Positions 1 through 11,543 of a DNA stretch of 64,000 nt are shown piece by piece. The notes beneath the pieces were generated by a model, which worked only from the letters and a program-made list of their open reading frames with translations, did no database searches and was not told where the DNA came from. The position numbers and the translations under genes are program-made. Positions within the stretch are counted from its first letter, which is position 1. Each line of letters starts with the position of its first letter. This stretch comes from Molossus alvarezi (lineage: Eukaryota > Chordata > Mammalia > Chiroptera > Molossidae), in NCBI GenBank assembly GCA_037176705.1, contig CM073891.1, forward strand, positions 53,880,571-53,944,570, in the 5' to 3' direction.

Positions 1-19
1 AAAAAAAAAAAAAAAAAAA
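1..19. repeat. A-run at window edge
   Basis: Nineteen uninterrupted A residues open the window. This is probably the tail of a retroelement lying to the left, but nothing upstream is visible to test that. Confidence 0.6.
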
Positions 20-155
20 TCAAATGTTCAAGTCTGATCCAAATTATTGATACGGTGCCCTGTTATCCTTCCATAATAAATAGGTTTATAATATAATTCT
101 TAAATATATATATGTTTCTATAATGTGCTTCTTTTTAAAAAAATGTTTTTTATTT

Positions 156-404
156 ATTTTTATTTTTTTTATCCTCACCCGAGGACATTTTTTCCCATTT
201 TTTGTTCAGATAGAGTGGGAGGGAGAGAGAGAGGAAGAGAGAGAGAGAAACATCGAAATGAAAGGGACACAAGTGGTTGCCACCGCATGACCCAACCAGG
301 GCTGGGGACAAACTGCAACAGAGGTACTCACCCTCAGCGGAACTGAACCCGGGTCTCGGACCCCAGGTCGATGCTCTAACCGCTGAGCCAAGCCCGTCAG
401 GGCT
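156..404 (-). mobile_element. Ves-type SINE, young subfamily
   Basis: Read on the minus strand it is a full-length tRNA-headed SINE: promoter half with box-B-like GGGTTC, CT-rich body and a tail ending GTCCTCGGGTGAGGAT plus A-run. The flanks 135-155 and 404-424 are a 21-base direct repeat (TTAAAAAAATGTTTT..TATTT) with one mismatch, which is the target-site duplication. It is non-coding; overlapping open frames are by-products of the SINE. Confidence 0.93.
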
Positions 405-489
405 TAAAAAAATGTTTTGTATTTCTTTTCTTTCATTATGAACTTTGCATGCACTAATTTTATCTATGCATAACAATAAAAGGTTGCTC

Positions 490-1540
490 TATATTTTATA
501 AACTACAATAAAGCCTTTGGATACTGGAAGCTATGGGTTGCTGTGAAGGAAATGGGTGTGCCTCAGCACTTGGTCGTCCTGAAGCTTAACCTGTGTGGAA
601 GCCACTGTCAGGACAGAATAGAGAGAGACAGACTGGTTTCTATAGGTAAAAGTGTCAGACAAGAGTGTGTTTTATTTCCTGATTTGTTTAATCTGTATGC
701 ATAACATATATAAAATACTGGGCTACACTCACAGAACGAAGTGGTAAAAATTGGTGGAAGAATGATCAATAACTTAAGATATGCAGATGACACCATCTTA
801 CTGATTTGAAATGACTTCTGTTAATAGTAAAAGAAGAAAGTGCCAAAGCAGGGCTGTATTTGATAAGAACACAAAAATCATGACTACAGAACAAATACAC
901 TTTATCATAGACAATGGAGATTTCAAGATTGTTATAGATTTGACTTACCTTGATTTAGTCACAACATCAAAAAGTGATGACAGCCAAGAAATCAAGAGAA
1001 GGTTGCAATTCAGAAGGGAAGCAATGGAAGAATTAGGAAAGATCACTCAGAGCAAGAATGTGTCATTAAGAGGAAGGCTAAGATGATCTATACCCCCATA
1101 TTCTCAGTTGCTAAGTACAGATGTGAAAGTTGGACAGTGAAGCAGCCTGATAGGAAAAAAAAAATGATTAATTTGAAACATGGTTTTAGAGGGGAGTTCT
1201 GTGGATAACCTAGATGGCCAGAAAGTTGAACAAATGGATCCTAGAGCAAATTAAGCCTGAAACATTACTGGAGTCAAAAATGAAAAGAAAGAAAGAAAGA
1301 AAGATATCTTACTTCGGGGACATCATGAAAATGCAGGATCTTTAGAAAATATAATAATTCTTGACAAAAAGAGAAAACAGCTGGAAAAGAGGAGGACCAA
1401 ATACGAGATGGATTGATTCCAGGAAAGAAGCCATAGGCATGAGACTACAAGTTCTGAGCAGGTACTGTTGAGAACAGGACCTTGTGGACACTACTCATTC
1501 ATAGGGTCTCCAGGAGTCAGAGTTGACTCAAAGGTACACA
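490..1540 (+). mobile_element. RTE-clade LINE, decayed 3' part with RT core
   Basis: Conceptual translation gives broken but ordered RTE-type reverse-transcriptase blocks: KAFGYWKLW (from about 511), GKSVRQECVLFPDLFNLYA (647-703), then NNLRYADDTILL, with the catalytic YADD at 780-791. An open stretch 811-1086 (91 codons) carries KTKIMTTE..IDN and SQEIKRRL..REAMEELGKI. Further down are CESWTVK and the 3' signature 'AGGGTCTCCAGGAGTCAGAG' near 1503. The order and phrases fit RTE (the clade that includes BovB), not L1, whose equivalent motif is FADD. Multiple stops and frameshifts make it inactive. The 5' endonuclease part is absent. I did not assign a subfamily. Confidence 0.85.
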
Positions 1541-2368
1541 CACAGAGTAATAATAGAGCTCATATAACTTAATCATTTAAGCTCTTGTAATAAATAAAAC
1601 TCTTTGATAAAAGTAGGTTATTCTAATTTGAACTAAATCAATCTCTATGGACATACAGGTATTTCTAGATTCTGTTAATGAGGCTATTTAATGTTTTAGA
1701 AAAGGAAATGATTTCTTAGGCTTGTAGGATTAGCATCTACACACCAAATCTAGTCTATTTTCCAACTGTAAAAATTTAACCTAATACTCTAAGTTTAGAT
1801 GATTCCAGAACCATACCTTAATATGTTGGACCAGTACTGTCCACATGGGCCATTGAATCAGCTTTACCCCAGAACACACATTTCAAATACAGTATCTGCT
1901 TTTAGACTTTTACTCTACTTTCATTATTTCTGAATTTTCATTTACCATCCTAAACCCTTGGCACTTCCCACTCACATTCGTATTGCTGCAGGCATCCTTG
2001 ATTGTGATCCCAACCCCAACGCCATGTTCTGTATCGGCCCTTTTTCTAACCCTACTTGCATTGCACCTAACACTTGGCACTCCCTCCCCATCCTGTTCAC
2101 CATCTTGATGCTCTATATTATGTATTGGTAAATACTCTAAGTTCTCCAAGGGACTGGAATTATCTAGACTAATTTCATTCAATATGCACCCGCCAGAGTT
2201 GCTGGTAAATAGGCTCAAGATCTTAGAGTTAAATAGTGGAAAAAGAGAACTAGGTAGTTGTGTTATGACTCCCAGTCCGGTGCTACTTCTATCACATCAG
2301 AAGTATAAATTTATCACTGAGAAAATGTTCAAATATTAGACAATTTTTAAATCATCACCCAAGAATAT
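1541..2368. other. Single-copy interval, no gene seen
   Basis: AT-rich sequence without a recognisable repeat. A minus-strand open frame of 102 codons (1910-2218) lies in a locally more GC-rich, CpG-containing patch (about 1940-2215). It has no domain I recognise, no splice context and low-complexity composition, so it is not called as a gene. Confidence 0.5.
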
Positions 2369-2543
2369 GTTTATTGATTTTAGAGAGAAGAAGTGAGAGA
2401 GAAACATCAATCGGTTGCCTCCTGCAAGTGCGCCAACCATCGATCAAACAGCAATGTAGATGTGTGCCCTGACCAGTAATTTAACTTGCAATCCTTTGTG
2501 TATAGGGCAATGCTCCAACCAACTGGCCCACCCAGCCAGGGCT
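2369..2543 (-). mobile_element. Ves-type SINE, older subfamily
   Basis: Minus-strand copy of the older Ves form. It has the TTTATTGATTTTAGAGAGA body end and the tRNA half ending CCACCCAGCCAGGGC. It is divergent and shorter than the young copies, with no clear target duplication. Confidence 0.85.
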
Positions 2544-4139
2544 ATTATGTAGTTTTGATGTTCCTTTTTAGAGCTTCTCTTTCAGTGTCTTTAAGATTAT
2601 TTTGAATTCCTTTATGATTATTAAAATAATATGAAATCATATAAAAACAATATTGCTCTTAGCTCTGGCACTGATTTGACTACTTAAAAAATATAAGCTG
2701 GTGATAGCTTCACTCTATCACTTCATCTACCGAATCTTCATTTTATTAATAGATTTTATGTCCTAAGCTCAATTTACTAATGATTTAAAATAACATTTAT
2801 AAATGGAAAATTTGTCCCTTGTCTTTTCCTTTTAGTTTTAAAGGAGTTTATTATATGGCTAAATATGTCATTTTGTATTATTTTCCAGATTTGAGGACAT
2901 AACCCTTCAGATAAATGTATAATATTTATAGAAAACTTGAGTTCAGCAGTAATTCCAGAAAGTGAATATTAGAACCACTCAGTCTAATCAGATTGACCCT
3001 AGAAATAAATCCTTGCTCTCATGAAATTCTAATTATATCCACACAATCTACATTATTTGCTTTTAGAGTTTCCTGGCAATATTCTATCTCTGTGGCTCAT
3101 ATGTCTTTCATATGGCTAAAGGTTTCATTACAATTTTTCCCATTAACCCAATGAGGGATTTCAACTGAGATCACTGTGCTCTAGGACTTTTAACTCAACC
3201 CCAGAATTTCTGAAACCAATTGAAGTTTCAGACATAAACACTAGATGCCCCAAAGAAGCTTCTATTTAAATTCTATATCTCAGCACAGTTCTCTTTGAAA
3301 CTTTATTCATTTGGATGATTGGCATTTTAGATTAAACATAGAAAATGAGGTAGAAATAGGTTTCATATGATTGATATGATTTTGACTTCAATTTTCATAT
3401 CTTTCTTCTATAGATCATTAATGACATCATATAAATAACATCTATATCAACTAAAATGTAGTTAGCATGTAGGACATTTTCATCATGATCGGGCCTTTTC
3501 TTGGACAAAATAAAACTTGCTCAAATGATTCCCTCTTTCCTGCCTCACTGTTATTAAATAAACCTGGAACTTGATTTACGTCATATTGGTTTGTGGGAAC
3601 AGACTTCACAGAATAAATGTTTAGAAGATTAATCTTTGAAAGGACATTGTCAACATTTTTAAACCATGGGTTTGAATATTTATTCTTCTCCTGTTTACTG
3701 TCTAATTTTATTTTAACTTTCAAAAATATTATTCAGACTGTTGGACTTTATAAAAATGTTTTTAATTCCTTCCTCCACAGTATTTCTTCTTGAGTTCAAT
3801 TTTAAAGTAAAAACTTGAGTATAAAATTTAATATTAGAATTATAAATACATATGTAATTAGTTCCATTTTGCCAAATGGTGAAGTTTACTTCTTTCTGTA
3901 ACTTCTCATGTATTTTTGAGGTCAGTGTTATCATTCTGGATCTGATTGTTAAGAAATAACTTATTGACTAAAGTTTTGGTGAAGAAAGGAAATTCATTTT
4001 TAAGTTACTCCTCCTTTGAAAAAGATTGGCAAATACAAATTACAATAACAAGGAATACAAAAGGACATATAGAACTTTAATATCAATATATTAAGCAACC
4101 TGATAATAAAACATCACAATTGATTTTATATGTATATAT
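2544..4139. other. Single-copy AT-rich interval
   Basis: No repeat, RNA gene or coding exon recognised. Minus-strand open frames at 3451-3723 (90 codons) and 3713-3934 (73 codons) are low-complexity and lack recognisable domains. Confidence 0.5.
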
Positions 4140-4325
4140 TTTTAAATTGATTTGAGAGACAGAAGAAGGGAGAGGGAGAGAGAAACATTGATGGGGTACC
4201 TCCTGCACGCTCCCTACTGGAGATCAAGTCTACAGCCCAGGTAAGTGCCCTGACCAGCAACTGAATCCGTGACCTTTTGGTGCATAGGATGACACTCAAC
4301 CAACTGAGCCACATTGGCCAGGGCT
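4140..4325 (-). mobile_element. Ves-type SINE, older subfamily
   Basis: On the minus strand it runs from GCCCTGGCCAATGTGGCTCAG to a TCTCTCTCCCTCTCCC body and an AT-rich tail. The internal 'ctgaccagcaactgaatccg' segment is the older box-B region. Confidence 0.85.
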
Positions 4326-6450
4326 CACAATAAATTTCAAATAGTTAAAATATAGGTGATATTCTAGGCTGATTTTCTCATTTTACTTTCCTAATTGGAG
4401 AAATTGGGCATTAAATTATATTTCCAAGAGTCCTGTGCCACTAGGCTTTTGGATGTATACTTGTTTCTGTCAGTTTTGTGAGATATTTTAAAAGAACAAT
4501 AAGACAAGAGTCATCTTCTTGCACTGGTAAGAAAGATCACAGAAGTATGAAGTGGAATTGTTTTTACATCATTTCAGTATCTGTATTCCAACATTCTGGA
4601 TATCAAGAGTCAGTTGTATCTGCAGTAACAAATGGGATGGTAGGGATTATTGACTGGAGCTTTCAGACTCATAAAGACAGAAACTGATATGCTGTCTTGA
4701 CTTCAAATCTCCATTGGTGGTATTAGAGGTAGTAACTATCAATACATCAATTCTGTACTGGTCTGATGCTACTTATACAGTCACATGCCTTGCCTTCAGC
4801 ATTTCCTTGATTTATATATGAACCTAATTTCTGTTACTAATGATCTGTGAGAAGAAACAGCTAGATTGAGTTATATTTTCAGCACTGGAGTTTCAAATAG
4901 TAACTTTATTTTGAGACCTGTTAGATTTGGTTTTCCTTCATTTGTTTCTCTTATAATATAACTTTTATTATTTTTAATTATATTCCATACAGATCATTCT
5001 AACTTTGTCATACTCCTGGAATAGCAGCATTATTTTATCCTCAGTAGTAGAAACCAGCGACTCACTTTTTTTTTGGTAAAAAATTACTTCTGGAGACTTT
5101 TCTTATATTTATTCTAAATCATTCTTTCCAAAGATGTTTATTTATTTTCAAATAATTGATGTTCTCTATATTCTTTTGTGCTTTTGATGAGTATTTCTTG
5201 AACCAGAAAATTCAAATATTTTAATATCATTTTTCAAACTAATTTTTCCATAAATAATTTATCAATGGCATCTCTAAATTCAATTTAGAGTCAATAGCAA
5301 TTCTTTCTTATTTTGTGTACATATTTAATTTTTTATTCAACACAGACAAATATTAACCCGTTGTTAGACGAGTAATATTTATTGAGCACTTTAATAGAAA
5401 ATAATATGTCCAATATGCTAAAGAATGTGTAATTTAAACTTCAAATTATGTCTGAAAGAAAGGTGTTTTATTTTCATTTTGGAAATAAAGAATTAGTGGG
5501 AAGCAACATGCACCCAAAGACTTTTTTGATTTAAAAATTGAATACCTTTAATTTCATGCTTAGCATCAGCTTAACTAATTACTATTGATTCTGGATACAT
5601 TGTAATGTCTGTGTCTAAATTTCTGAAAGTGTAAAATGGGGCTAGTATTGGCTGCCTGATATGAATAGTCTGTGCCAGCCTATATAATATATTGGCACCC
5701 TATCCCATTTTCACTATGTCAACTTGTTACTCTGAAGATGTTCTTTAATACTTGTAATAAAAGTTATTCCCATGAATGTTAATGATATTCACATCATATA
5801 ATTTTTAATAATTGTAGAATTTTTTATTTATCTTTAGAACCATGTTTAGTAAAAATCTACAGCATATACATTATGTTTCCATATCATAATTATTTTATAA
5901 AATTTAGAAAGAGAATAAATTTTAGGTGTACCATATATAATTACTGACTCAAATTCTACATATAAGAGTTTGTACTTTTAAAAATTATCTGAAATGTATA
6001 GGATTCTGCTAAGCAACAATTAAAACTGTCTTTCAAAGATTATTCTTAGAACAGATTGTATTTCTTCTTCCTAGGAAAGCAGAATGTAGGGAGCCACAAA
6101 GACACATATTTATGTGATATTTTTAACTTTCAGAGCCATGTTTGGACATAAACTAACTCAGAAATGTCTGGCTCTAATGAAGGGTACACAAAAGAATAAG
6201 TTGTGGATTTGGAATTTACATATTCTTGAGTAAGCTCTGTGATTATAATCTAATCAGATCTATAGTGGAGGATGGGTACTTCATTTTTAAGAAATACAAG
6301 ATAAATCTAATGTTCATCTTTGTTTAAAAACCACTGACTTACATTATTAATTATACTAAAATTTATGAGTGAAATTATTCTAAATTTAAACATCAGCCTT
6401 TGTGGCAGAAACAGCTAAATGAATTTAATATAATACCAGAATCTGATTAC
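4326..6450. other. Single-copy AT-rich interval
   Basis: No gene seen. A short stretch near 5365-5410 (AATATTTATTGAGCACTT) matches the core phrase of an ancient mammal-wide repeat, but it is too short to classify. The rest is unremarkable AT-rich DNA. The small open frame 4478-4687 has no recognisable domain. Confidence 0.45.
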
Positions 6451-6469
6451 TTAAAAGTTGTTAAATATA
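6451..6469 (+). repeat. Target-site repeat, copy 1 of 3
   Basis: TTAAAAGTTGTTAAATATA left of the inverted L1. Copies recur at 7624-7640 and 7851-7870, bounding the L1 and then the SINE inserted behind it. Confidence 0.9.
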
Positions 6470-7016
6470 AACGTTTGGAGTGTTTGTTCTAGTTCTGTGA
6501 AGTATGTCATTGGTATTTTGATGGGGATTGCATTGAATCTATAGATTGCTTTGGGTAGTATGAACATTTTAATGATGTTAATTCTGCCAATCCATGAACA
6601 AGGTGTATGCTTCCACTTTTTTATATCTTCCTCTATTTCTTTTTTCAATGACCTGTAGTTTTCTGCAAAGAGGTCCGTTACTTCTTTGGTTAAATTTATT
6701 CCTAGGTATCTTAATTTTTTGCCGCAATTGTAAATGGGATTGTTTTCTTAGTTTCTCTTTCTGTGAGATCATCATTGGTGTATAAGAATGCCATCGATTT
6801 ATTGACATTAATTTTGTATCCTGCTACTTTGCCAAATTCATTTATTAAGTCTAGTAGATTTTTGATGGAGTCTTTAGGGTTTTCTATGCACAATATCATG
6901 TCACCTGCGAACAATGACAGTTTCACTTCCTCCTTTCCAATTTAGATCCCTTTTATTTTTACTTCATATCTGATAGCTGTGGCTAAGACTTCCAATACTA
7001 TGTTAGATGGTGTTAC
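6470..7016 (-). pseudogene. L1 ORF2 fragment, inverted 5' part of an L1 insertion
   Basis: Read on the minus strand this is LINE-1 ORF2 reverse transcriptase. It runs from a FADD-like motif written FAGD at 6900-6911, with the first catalytic aspartate replaced by glycine, through [16 protein letters not shown] to [25 protein letters not shown] (6451-6648). It is opposite in orientation to the L1 3' end that follows at 7017 and forms one insertion with it. Stops and frame breaks make it non-functional. Confidence 0.9.
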
Positions 7017-7623
7017 ATCAAAAAGTTAAAAATTAAACTGCCATTTGACCCAGTGATCCCACTTCTAGGAATATACTCTAAGAAACCTGAAACACCAATG
7101 GGAAAGAATATATGTACCAATATGTTTATAGCAGCACTATTTACAATAGCTAAGATCTGGAAACAACCCAAGTGTCCATCAGTAGATGGGTGGATAAAAA
7201 AGCTGTAGTACAGGTACACAATGGAATACTATGCAGCTGTAAGAAAGAAAAATCTCTTATCCTTTGAGATGGCATGGAGGGACCTGGAGAGTATTATGCT
7301 AAGTGAAACAAGCCAAGCAGAGAAAGACAAATATCACACGATCTCACTTATTTGTGGAATATAATGAACTAAACAAACTGCTGAACAAAATTAACTCAGA
7401 GACATAGTGGTGGGGTACTGACTGACAAGCCTCAGAGGAGAGGGCTTTGTGAGAGAAGAGATAAACCACAGAACTTACATGCATGTATGCATGACCAATG
7501 AACATAGACAACAAAGCTGGGGATGGGGTGGGGGGTAGGGGAGGAGGGTGCAATGGGGGAAAAATGAGAAACATCTATAACAAATTAATAAATAAAAAAA
7601 ATTAAAAAACAACAACAACAAAC
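7017..7623 (+). mobile_element. L1 3' end, plus-strand part of the 5'-inverted L1
   Basis: Starts inside ORF2 (KLPFDPVIPLLGIY..KNICTNMFIAALFTIAKIWKQP) and runs through the 3' UTR with a G-rich tract (about 7518-7560) to an A-rich tail. Together with 6470-7016 it forms the classic twin-priming structure: an inverted 5' segment joined to a 3' segment, flanked by a target duplication (6451-6469 and 7624-7640). Several hundred bases of ORF2 between the two segments are missing at the junction. Confidence 0.92.
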
Positions 7624-7640
7624 AAAAAAGTTGTTAAATA
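7624..7640 (+). repeat. Target-site repeat, copy 2 of 3
   Basis: AAAAAAGTTGTTAAATA is both the right duplication of the L1 and the left duplication of the SINE at 7641. Confidence 0.88.
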
Positions 7641-7850
7641 GCCCTAGCCTGTTTGGCTCAGACCAACGAGTCACGGGTTTAATTCCAGTCAGGGGCACAT
7701 ACCTCAGTTGCAGTTGGTCCCCAGTCCTGGTTGAGGTCGTGTGGGAAGCAACCAGTCGATGTGTCCCTCTCACTTTGATATTTCTCTCTCTCTCTCTCCC
7801 TCCCATTCTATCTGAACAAAAATGAAAAAATATCCCTGGGTGGGGATTAG
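7641..7850 (+). mobile_element. Ves-type SINE inserted at the L1 target duplication
   Basis: Begins GCCCTAGCCTGTTTGGCTCAG and ends in a degraded CCTGGGTGGGGATTAG tail. About 20 bases of the tRNA half after GGCTCAG are missing. It is bounded by target-repeat copies 2 and 3. Confidence 0.9.
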
Positions 7851-7870
7851 AAAAAAAGTTGTTAAATATA
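7851..7870 (+). repeat. Target-site repeat, copy 3 of 3
   Basis: AAAAAAAGTTGTTAAATATA is the right duplication of the SINE. It matches the original pre-L1 site at 6451-6469. Confidence 0.88.
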
Positions 7871-8146
7871 GCAAAATCAATTTAGGCCACCTTCAAATAA
7901 GTTAATAGGGATGGCTAAATGCCAAAATTGTGTTCAATATTGACTTAAACGTAGGGCACATATGTGCACCACTGTATATGTCTAACTCCAAGAGAGATGT
8001 GAGGAATGAAAAGAAAATTCTTAAAGAATATTCTTTTCCCCCAGAGCAAAAACTACAAAAAGAAGACCTTAATCTTAGATTAACATATACACTCTTTTTA
8101 CCTCTTTTTTTATAAGTCTTTCTGAAACTGCTCATTTAAATTTCTT

Positions 8147-8391
8147 TTTTTTTTTTTATTCTCACCTGAGGACATTTTTCCATTTTTTGTTCAGATAGAA
8201 TGGGAGGGAGAGACAGAGAGAGAAACATCAACGTGAAAGGGACACATTGAGTGGTTGCCACCTGCACGACCCAACCAGGGCCAGGGACAAACTGTAGCCG
8301 AGGGACAAACTACATGCCCTTAGCAGGAACTGAACCTGGGTATCTCTGGACCGCAGGCCGATGCTCTAACCACTGAGAAAACCGGCCAGGG
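8147..8391 (-). mobile_element. Ves-type SINE, young subfamily
   Basis: Full-length minus-strand copy with tail TTCTCACCTGAGGACATTTTT at its left. It is flanked by a perfect 16-base duplication CTCATTTAAATTTCTT at 8131-8146 and 8392-8407. A short internal duplication (GAGGGACAAACTACATG) is present in its body. Confidence 0.93.
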
Positions 8392-8689
8392 CTCATTTAA
8401 ATTTCTTATGGGTCATCAGCATTAACCAATGTCTTGAGAGAGAAATGTGGCAGAAACTGTTTGTAGCCTAATAATATTTGTTTCCTCCTTCTTCCTTAAC
8501 AAAGATTTTTGTCCTAGAGAGAAATAAACTCAACTAAATATTACTGTTCTTTTCTTCCTTCACTATTAGAGGCCTTTAATTTCTAATCATTGGGATTTAC
8601 TTGCGAATCTATGAATTGTTTCTGTAAAAGCCTTTGATTTTCTGGCAAATAAAACAAGATTCCATTGGCACTACCTTTCTTCCTGCCTT

Positions 8690-8990
8690 GAATTGGACAC
8701 AGGTCTGAGATGCCGCCACCTCACTGCCCAGGAACCACATTCCCCTTATCTAGAGGGAAGGGTCCATGACATTAGAACAGTGGCTTCCTCCATCTCTCCA
8801 TCCTCAGCCAGCTCCGTTTGGGCTTATTGACCTGAATCCATGGACCGTGCTGCCTTGCTCCTAGAACCCACCCCCCATTTTCTTTGTTCTGCTTTGCCTC
8901 TCCCTCCTTATAAAAATCTCTGCCTGCACTGAGAGGCAGAGGTGGGCTTTGTGACAAGAGTCTCTTATCTCAATTTAGAGAGTGTGACTA
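8690..8990. other. GC-richer patch with TATA-like motif, LTR candidate
   Basis: This patch is clearly less AT-rich than its surroundings and contains CCTTATAAAAATCTCTGCC near 8908, resembling an LTR core promoter. No TG..CA ends, primer-binding site or internal retroviral sequence are visible. It could equally be unique regulatory DNA. The 61-codon minus frame inside it has no recognisable domain. Confidence 0.25.
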
Positions 8991-9197
8991 TGCTTAATCT
9001 AGCTTAATATCTACATAAGTACCTCAGAACACTTATTTCCTACTCTTAGGAACAGCCCCCAGCAATCAGTTGGCAATTGAGATAGGGGCAGCAAGCAGCA
9101 AGGGCCAAGTGGATTGTTTGGTTTTTTTTTGGGGGGGGGGGTGGATAGGACTTTTCTAATCTCACACATTTTTATCCATTTCAAATTCTTACTCTTT

Positions 9198-9226
9198 CAT
9201 ATATATACATATATATACATATATGA
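9198..9226. repeat. TA-rich microsatellite
   Basis: Interrupted (CATATATATA) units. Confidence 0.8.
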
Positions 9227-10658
9227 AGAAGAGAGAAAGGAAAAAAGCAGGTAAAAACAGCTGTTTAGCAGATGTGCATGATTTTATCAAAAGCCTAATA
9301 AAAATGACAATAGAGATCAGTAAAATAATATGCAATATTTAATTATCAAAATGCAATTGCTATGATTAAAAATAGTATTTTTTTTGCCCATGACCACGAC
9401 CTTTACTTTCCATCCATTTGTGAGGCTCTGCTTCATATATACACACACTCTCTGTAGTTATTCAAACGTCAAAGATATAACACTGCTACTACTGTTAATT
9501 ATAGTTTTACTGTTTACAAATTCCTGTTTTTGTCTAGTATTTAATTCAATCTCTTCCACATCCCAGGTAACTAAAAACAATAAATCTCACAAGTTCAAAG
9601 ATTAGGAGCAAACTTATATGTAATTATACATGACAATTCAAATTAGACTTCATAGAAAACATTCAGAAGACAGCTGATAATTTCAAAAATACAATCAGTA
9701 AACTTGTAAGGCTATTAAAGAAACAACTGAATAAGCTACATTGATATTCCCCAGAGTGACAAATGATCTGAACAAAAACTTTTGGCTGAAATAGATTTTG
9801 GTTGAGCAGAGGAGTGACTGAATCCTTTTCCATTATAAGATGCAATGCCAACATCTCCGGCAGAACGTAAGTATTGCGTGTGTTGCAGAATGTCTGTAAC
9901 ACAAGAGTTGTTTCAGGAGTCAGCATGTTGATGTCTCATTGGAGAACATAGGAATAAAAGAAGAAAACTAGGATTCATCACACCAGCAAAACCAACTTTT
10001 TTTTTCTTAAGGGAAATTATGCTAAGACATATGTGTGCTCTGATGAGCCAAATTAGAGTTATTTATTGTACAAGTTGAATAATTTATTGACACTGGCTGG
10101 GAATCATTCCAGCAAGAACTTTACTTAAGTAAACAGTGATAAGAAAACTTCTGATGAAATCACAGTCATTACTGACATAAAAATACTGGCTTCCAAAAAT
10201 TAGAACTTGAAGCAATACCATCTTGAAGTACTTAATTATACTCCTTAGTCATCCTATAATCAGGATTGAATGGGTTTGTCTTTCCAAAATGAAAAAAAAA
10301 AAAAAATTCACTTTAACCATCAAACACAAATGAAGATGATACTACATCTCTATATTATTTTTGTTTTTATATGAAGGGAGAAAAAAAAAATCTTTGGTAT
10401 GGTAAAAGGAGGCTAAAACATGGCTTTCCTCCCATAATCTTGGTAATCACTTACTCAAGAGAGAAAAATCGACTTTGTAATAAAACTACCTTTTTTATTT
10501 CCTTGTTAGTGATCATGTGCACCCATTAGGTAAGAATAAACTGTATTCTCTGCTCCAGGACCATGTGTATAACAAAATATTGGGTTTAACATGTTTATTA
10601 TATATCAGTTTCTAAACAAGGCATTGCATACGTGTTATATAGTTGAATTGTACAAGAG

Positions 10659-10909
10659 CAGTGAAGTATTATATATTCAATTCACAAATGAAGAAACTGA
10701 AGTCAGTGGGATCATCCCTATAGAACATCATGGAGAGCTTTGAATGCCCGTTGGTCTATACTTGAAAATCCATGATGCACTAGTCCCCATACTCCAATAA
10801 TCCAGGGCCAGGAGAACTGTAACCCCAGCTGTCTGAAGTTATCCTGTCCGGGCAGAGTGCCAGAACACACCCCAGGGCCCTCTTCCTTCTACAGGCAAAT
10901 ACAATCAAA
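10659..10909 (+). repeat. Unclassified 250-bp dispersed repeat, copy A
   Basis: Starts CAGTGAAGTATT, ends CAAATACAATCA, and aligns end to end with 34015-34266 in the same orientation at roughly nine bases in ten. Homology stops sharply at both edges. No tail, inverted termini or coding motif is evident, and the family is not recognised. Confidence 0.8.
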
Positions 10910-11059
10910 ACATATTCACTGTGTCCACCACGCAAAGGGTAGGCTTTGTGAAAACTACTAGGACCAGTGGAAAAGAGACCCTTTGGAATACTTCACCAGT
11001 CAGTCATTTTCCACAAATCAGATTTTCAAATTTTAACCATTAGGAAGAAGGATTTCCAC

Positions 11060-11520
11060 CTCTATTTATTTCCTATTGTTACTGCAACAAACTGCCACAG
11101 ACCAAGTGACTTAAAACAACAAAAATTTATATCTTACAGTTCTGGAGGTCAGAAGTCCAAAATTGGTCCCATGAGGCTTAAATCAAGTTGCCATCAGGGC
11201 TGAGTTTCTTTCTGGAGGTTGCCAACACTTCTTGGATCAAGGCTTTTTTCTTCATCTCCACGGTCAGTAATGGCAGCCATGCTCGGAAGTCACTCTGACA
11301 CCCACTCTTCTGCCTCCCACTTCCATGTTTAGGTTCCCTTTGATTACACTGGCACACCAGGATCATCTGGGCTACTTTCCCTAATTGAAGGTCAAATAAT
11401 TTACAACCTTACTTCCACCCGAAACCTTAATTTCCCAGTGCCATATAACACAATACAGTCACAAATTCCAGAGATTAGGATACAGACAACATTTAGGGAA
11501 CAGTCTCTGCCTATCACACC
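11060..11520 (+). repeat. Ancient mammal-wide interspersed repeat
   Basis: Carries the familiar phrase TATTGTTACTGCAACAAACTGCCACA..GTGACTTAAAACAACA..ATCTTACAGTTCTGGAGGTC. It continues through TTCTGCCTCCCACTTCCA to ATTAGGATACAGACAAC. This is a known class of old mammalian repeat; I did not assign a family name. The open frames here are by-products. Confidence 0.75.
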
Positions 11521-11543
11521 ACCACTTTAAAAACAACATTGGA

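Larger units (their letters stand above)
8408..10658. other. Single-copy interval with simple repeats
   Basis: Apart from the patch at 8690-8990 it contains a T9-G11 run near 9121-9141, a (TA)n/CATATATA tract at 9198-9226 and A-runs near 10291 and 10381. No gene is seen. The minus frame 9663-9926 (87 codons) has no recognisable domain. Confidence 0.45.

Noticed and set aside
1910..2218. 102-codon minus-strand frame in a CpG-containing patch
   Set aside because: No domain, low-complexity composition, no supporting exon signals.
6451..7640. Head-to-head L1 parts considered as two separate insertions
   Set aside because: A single target duplication bounds the pair and there is no tail at the internal junction, so one twin-primed insertion is simpler.
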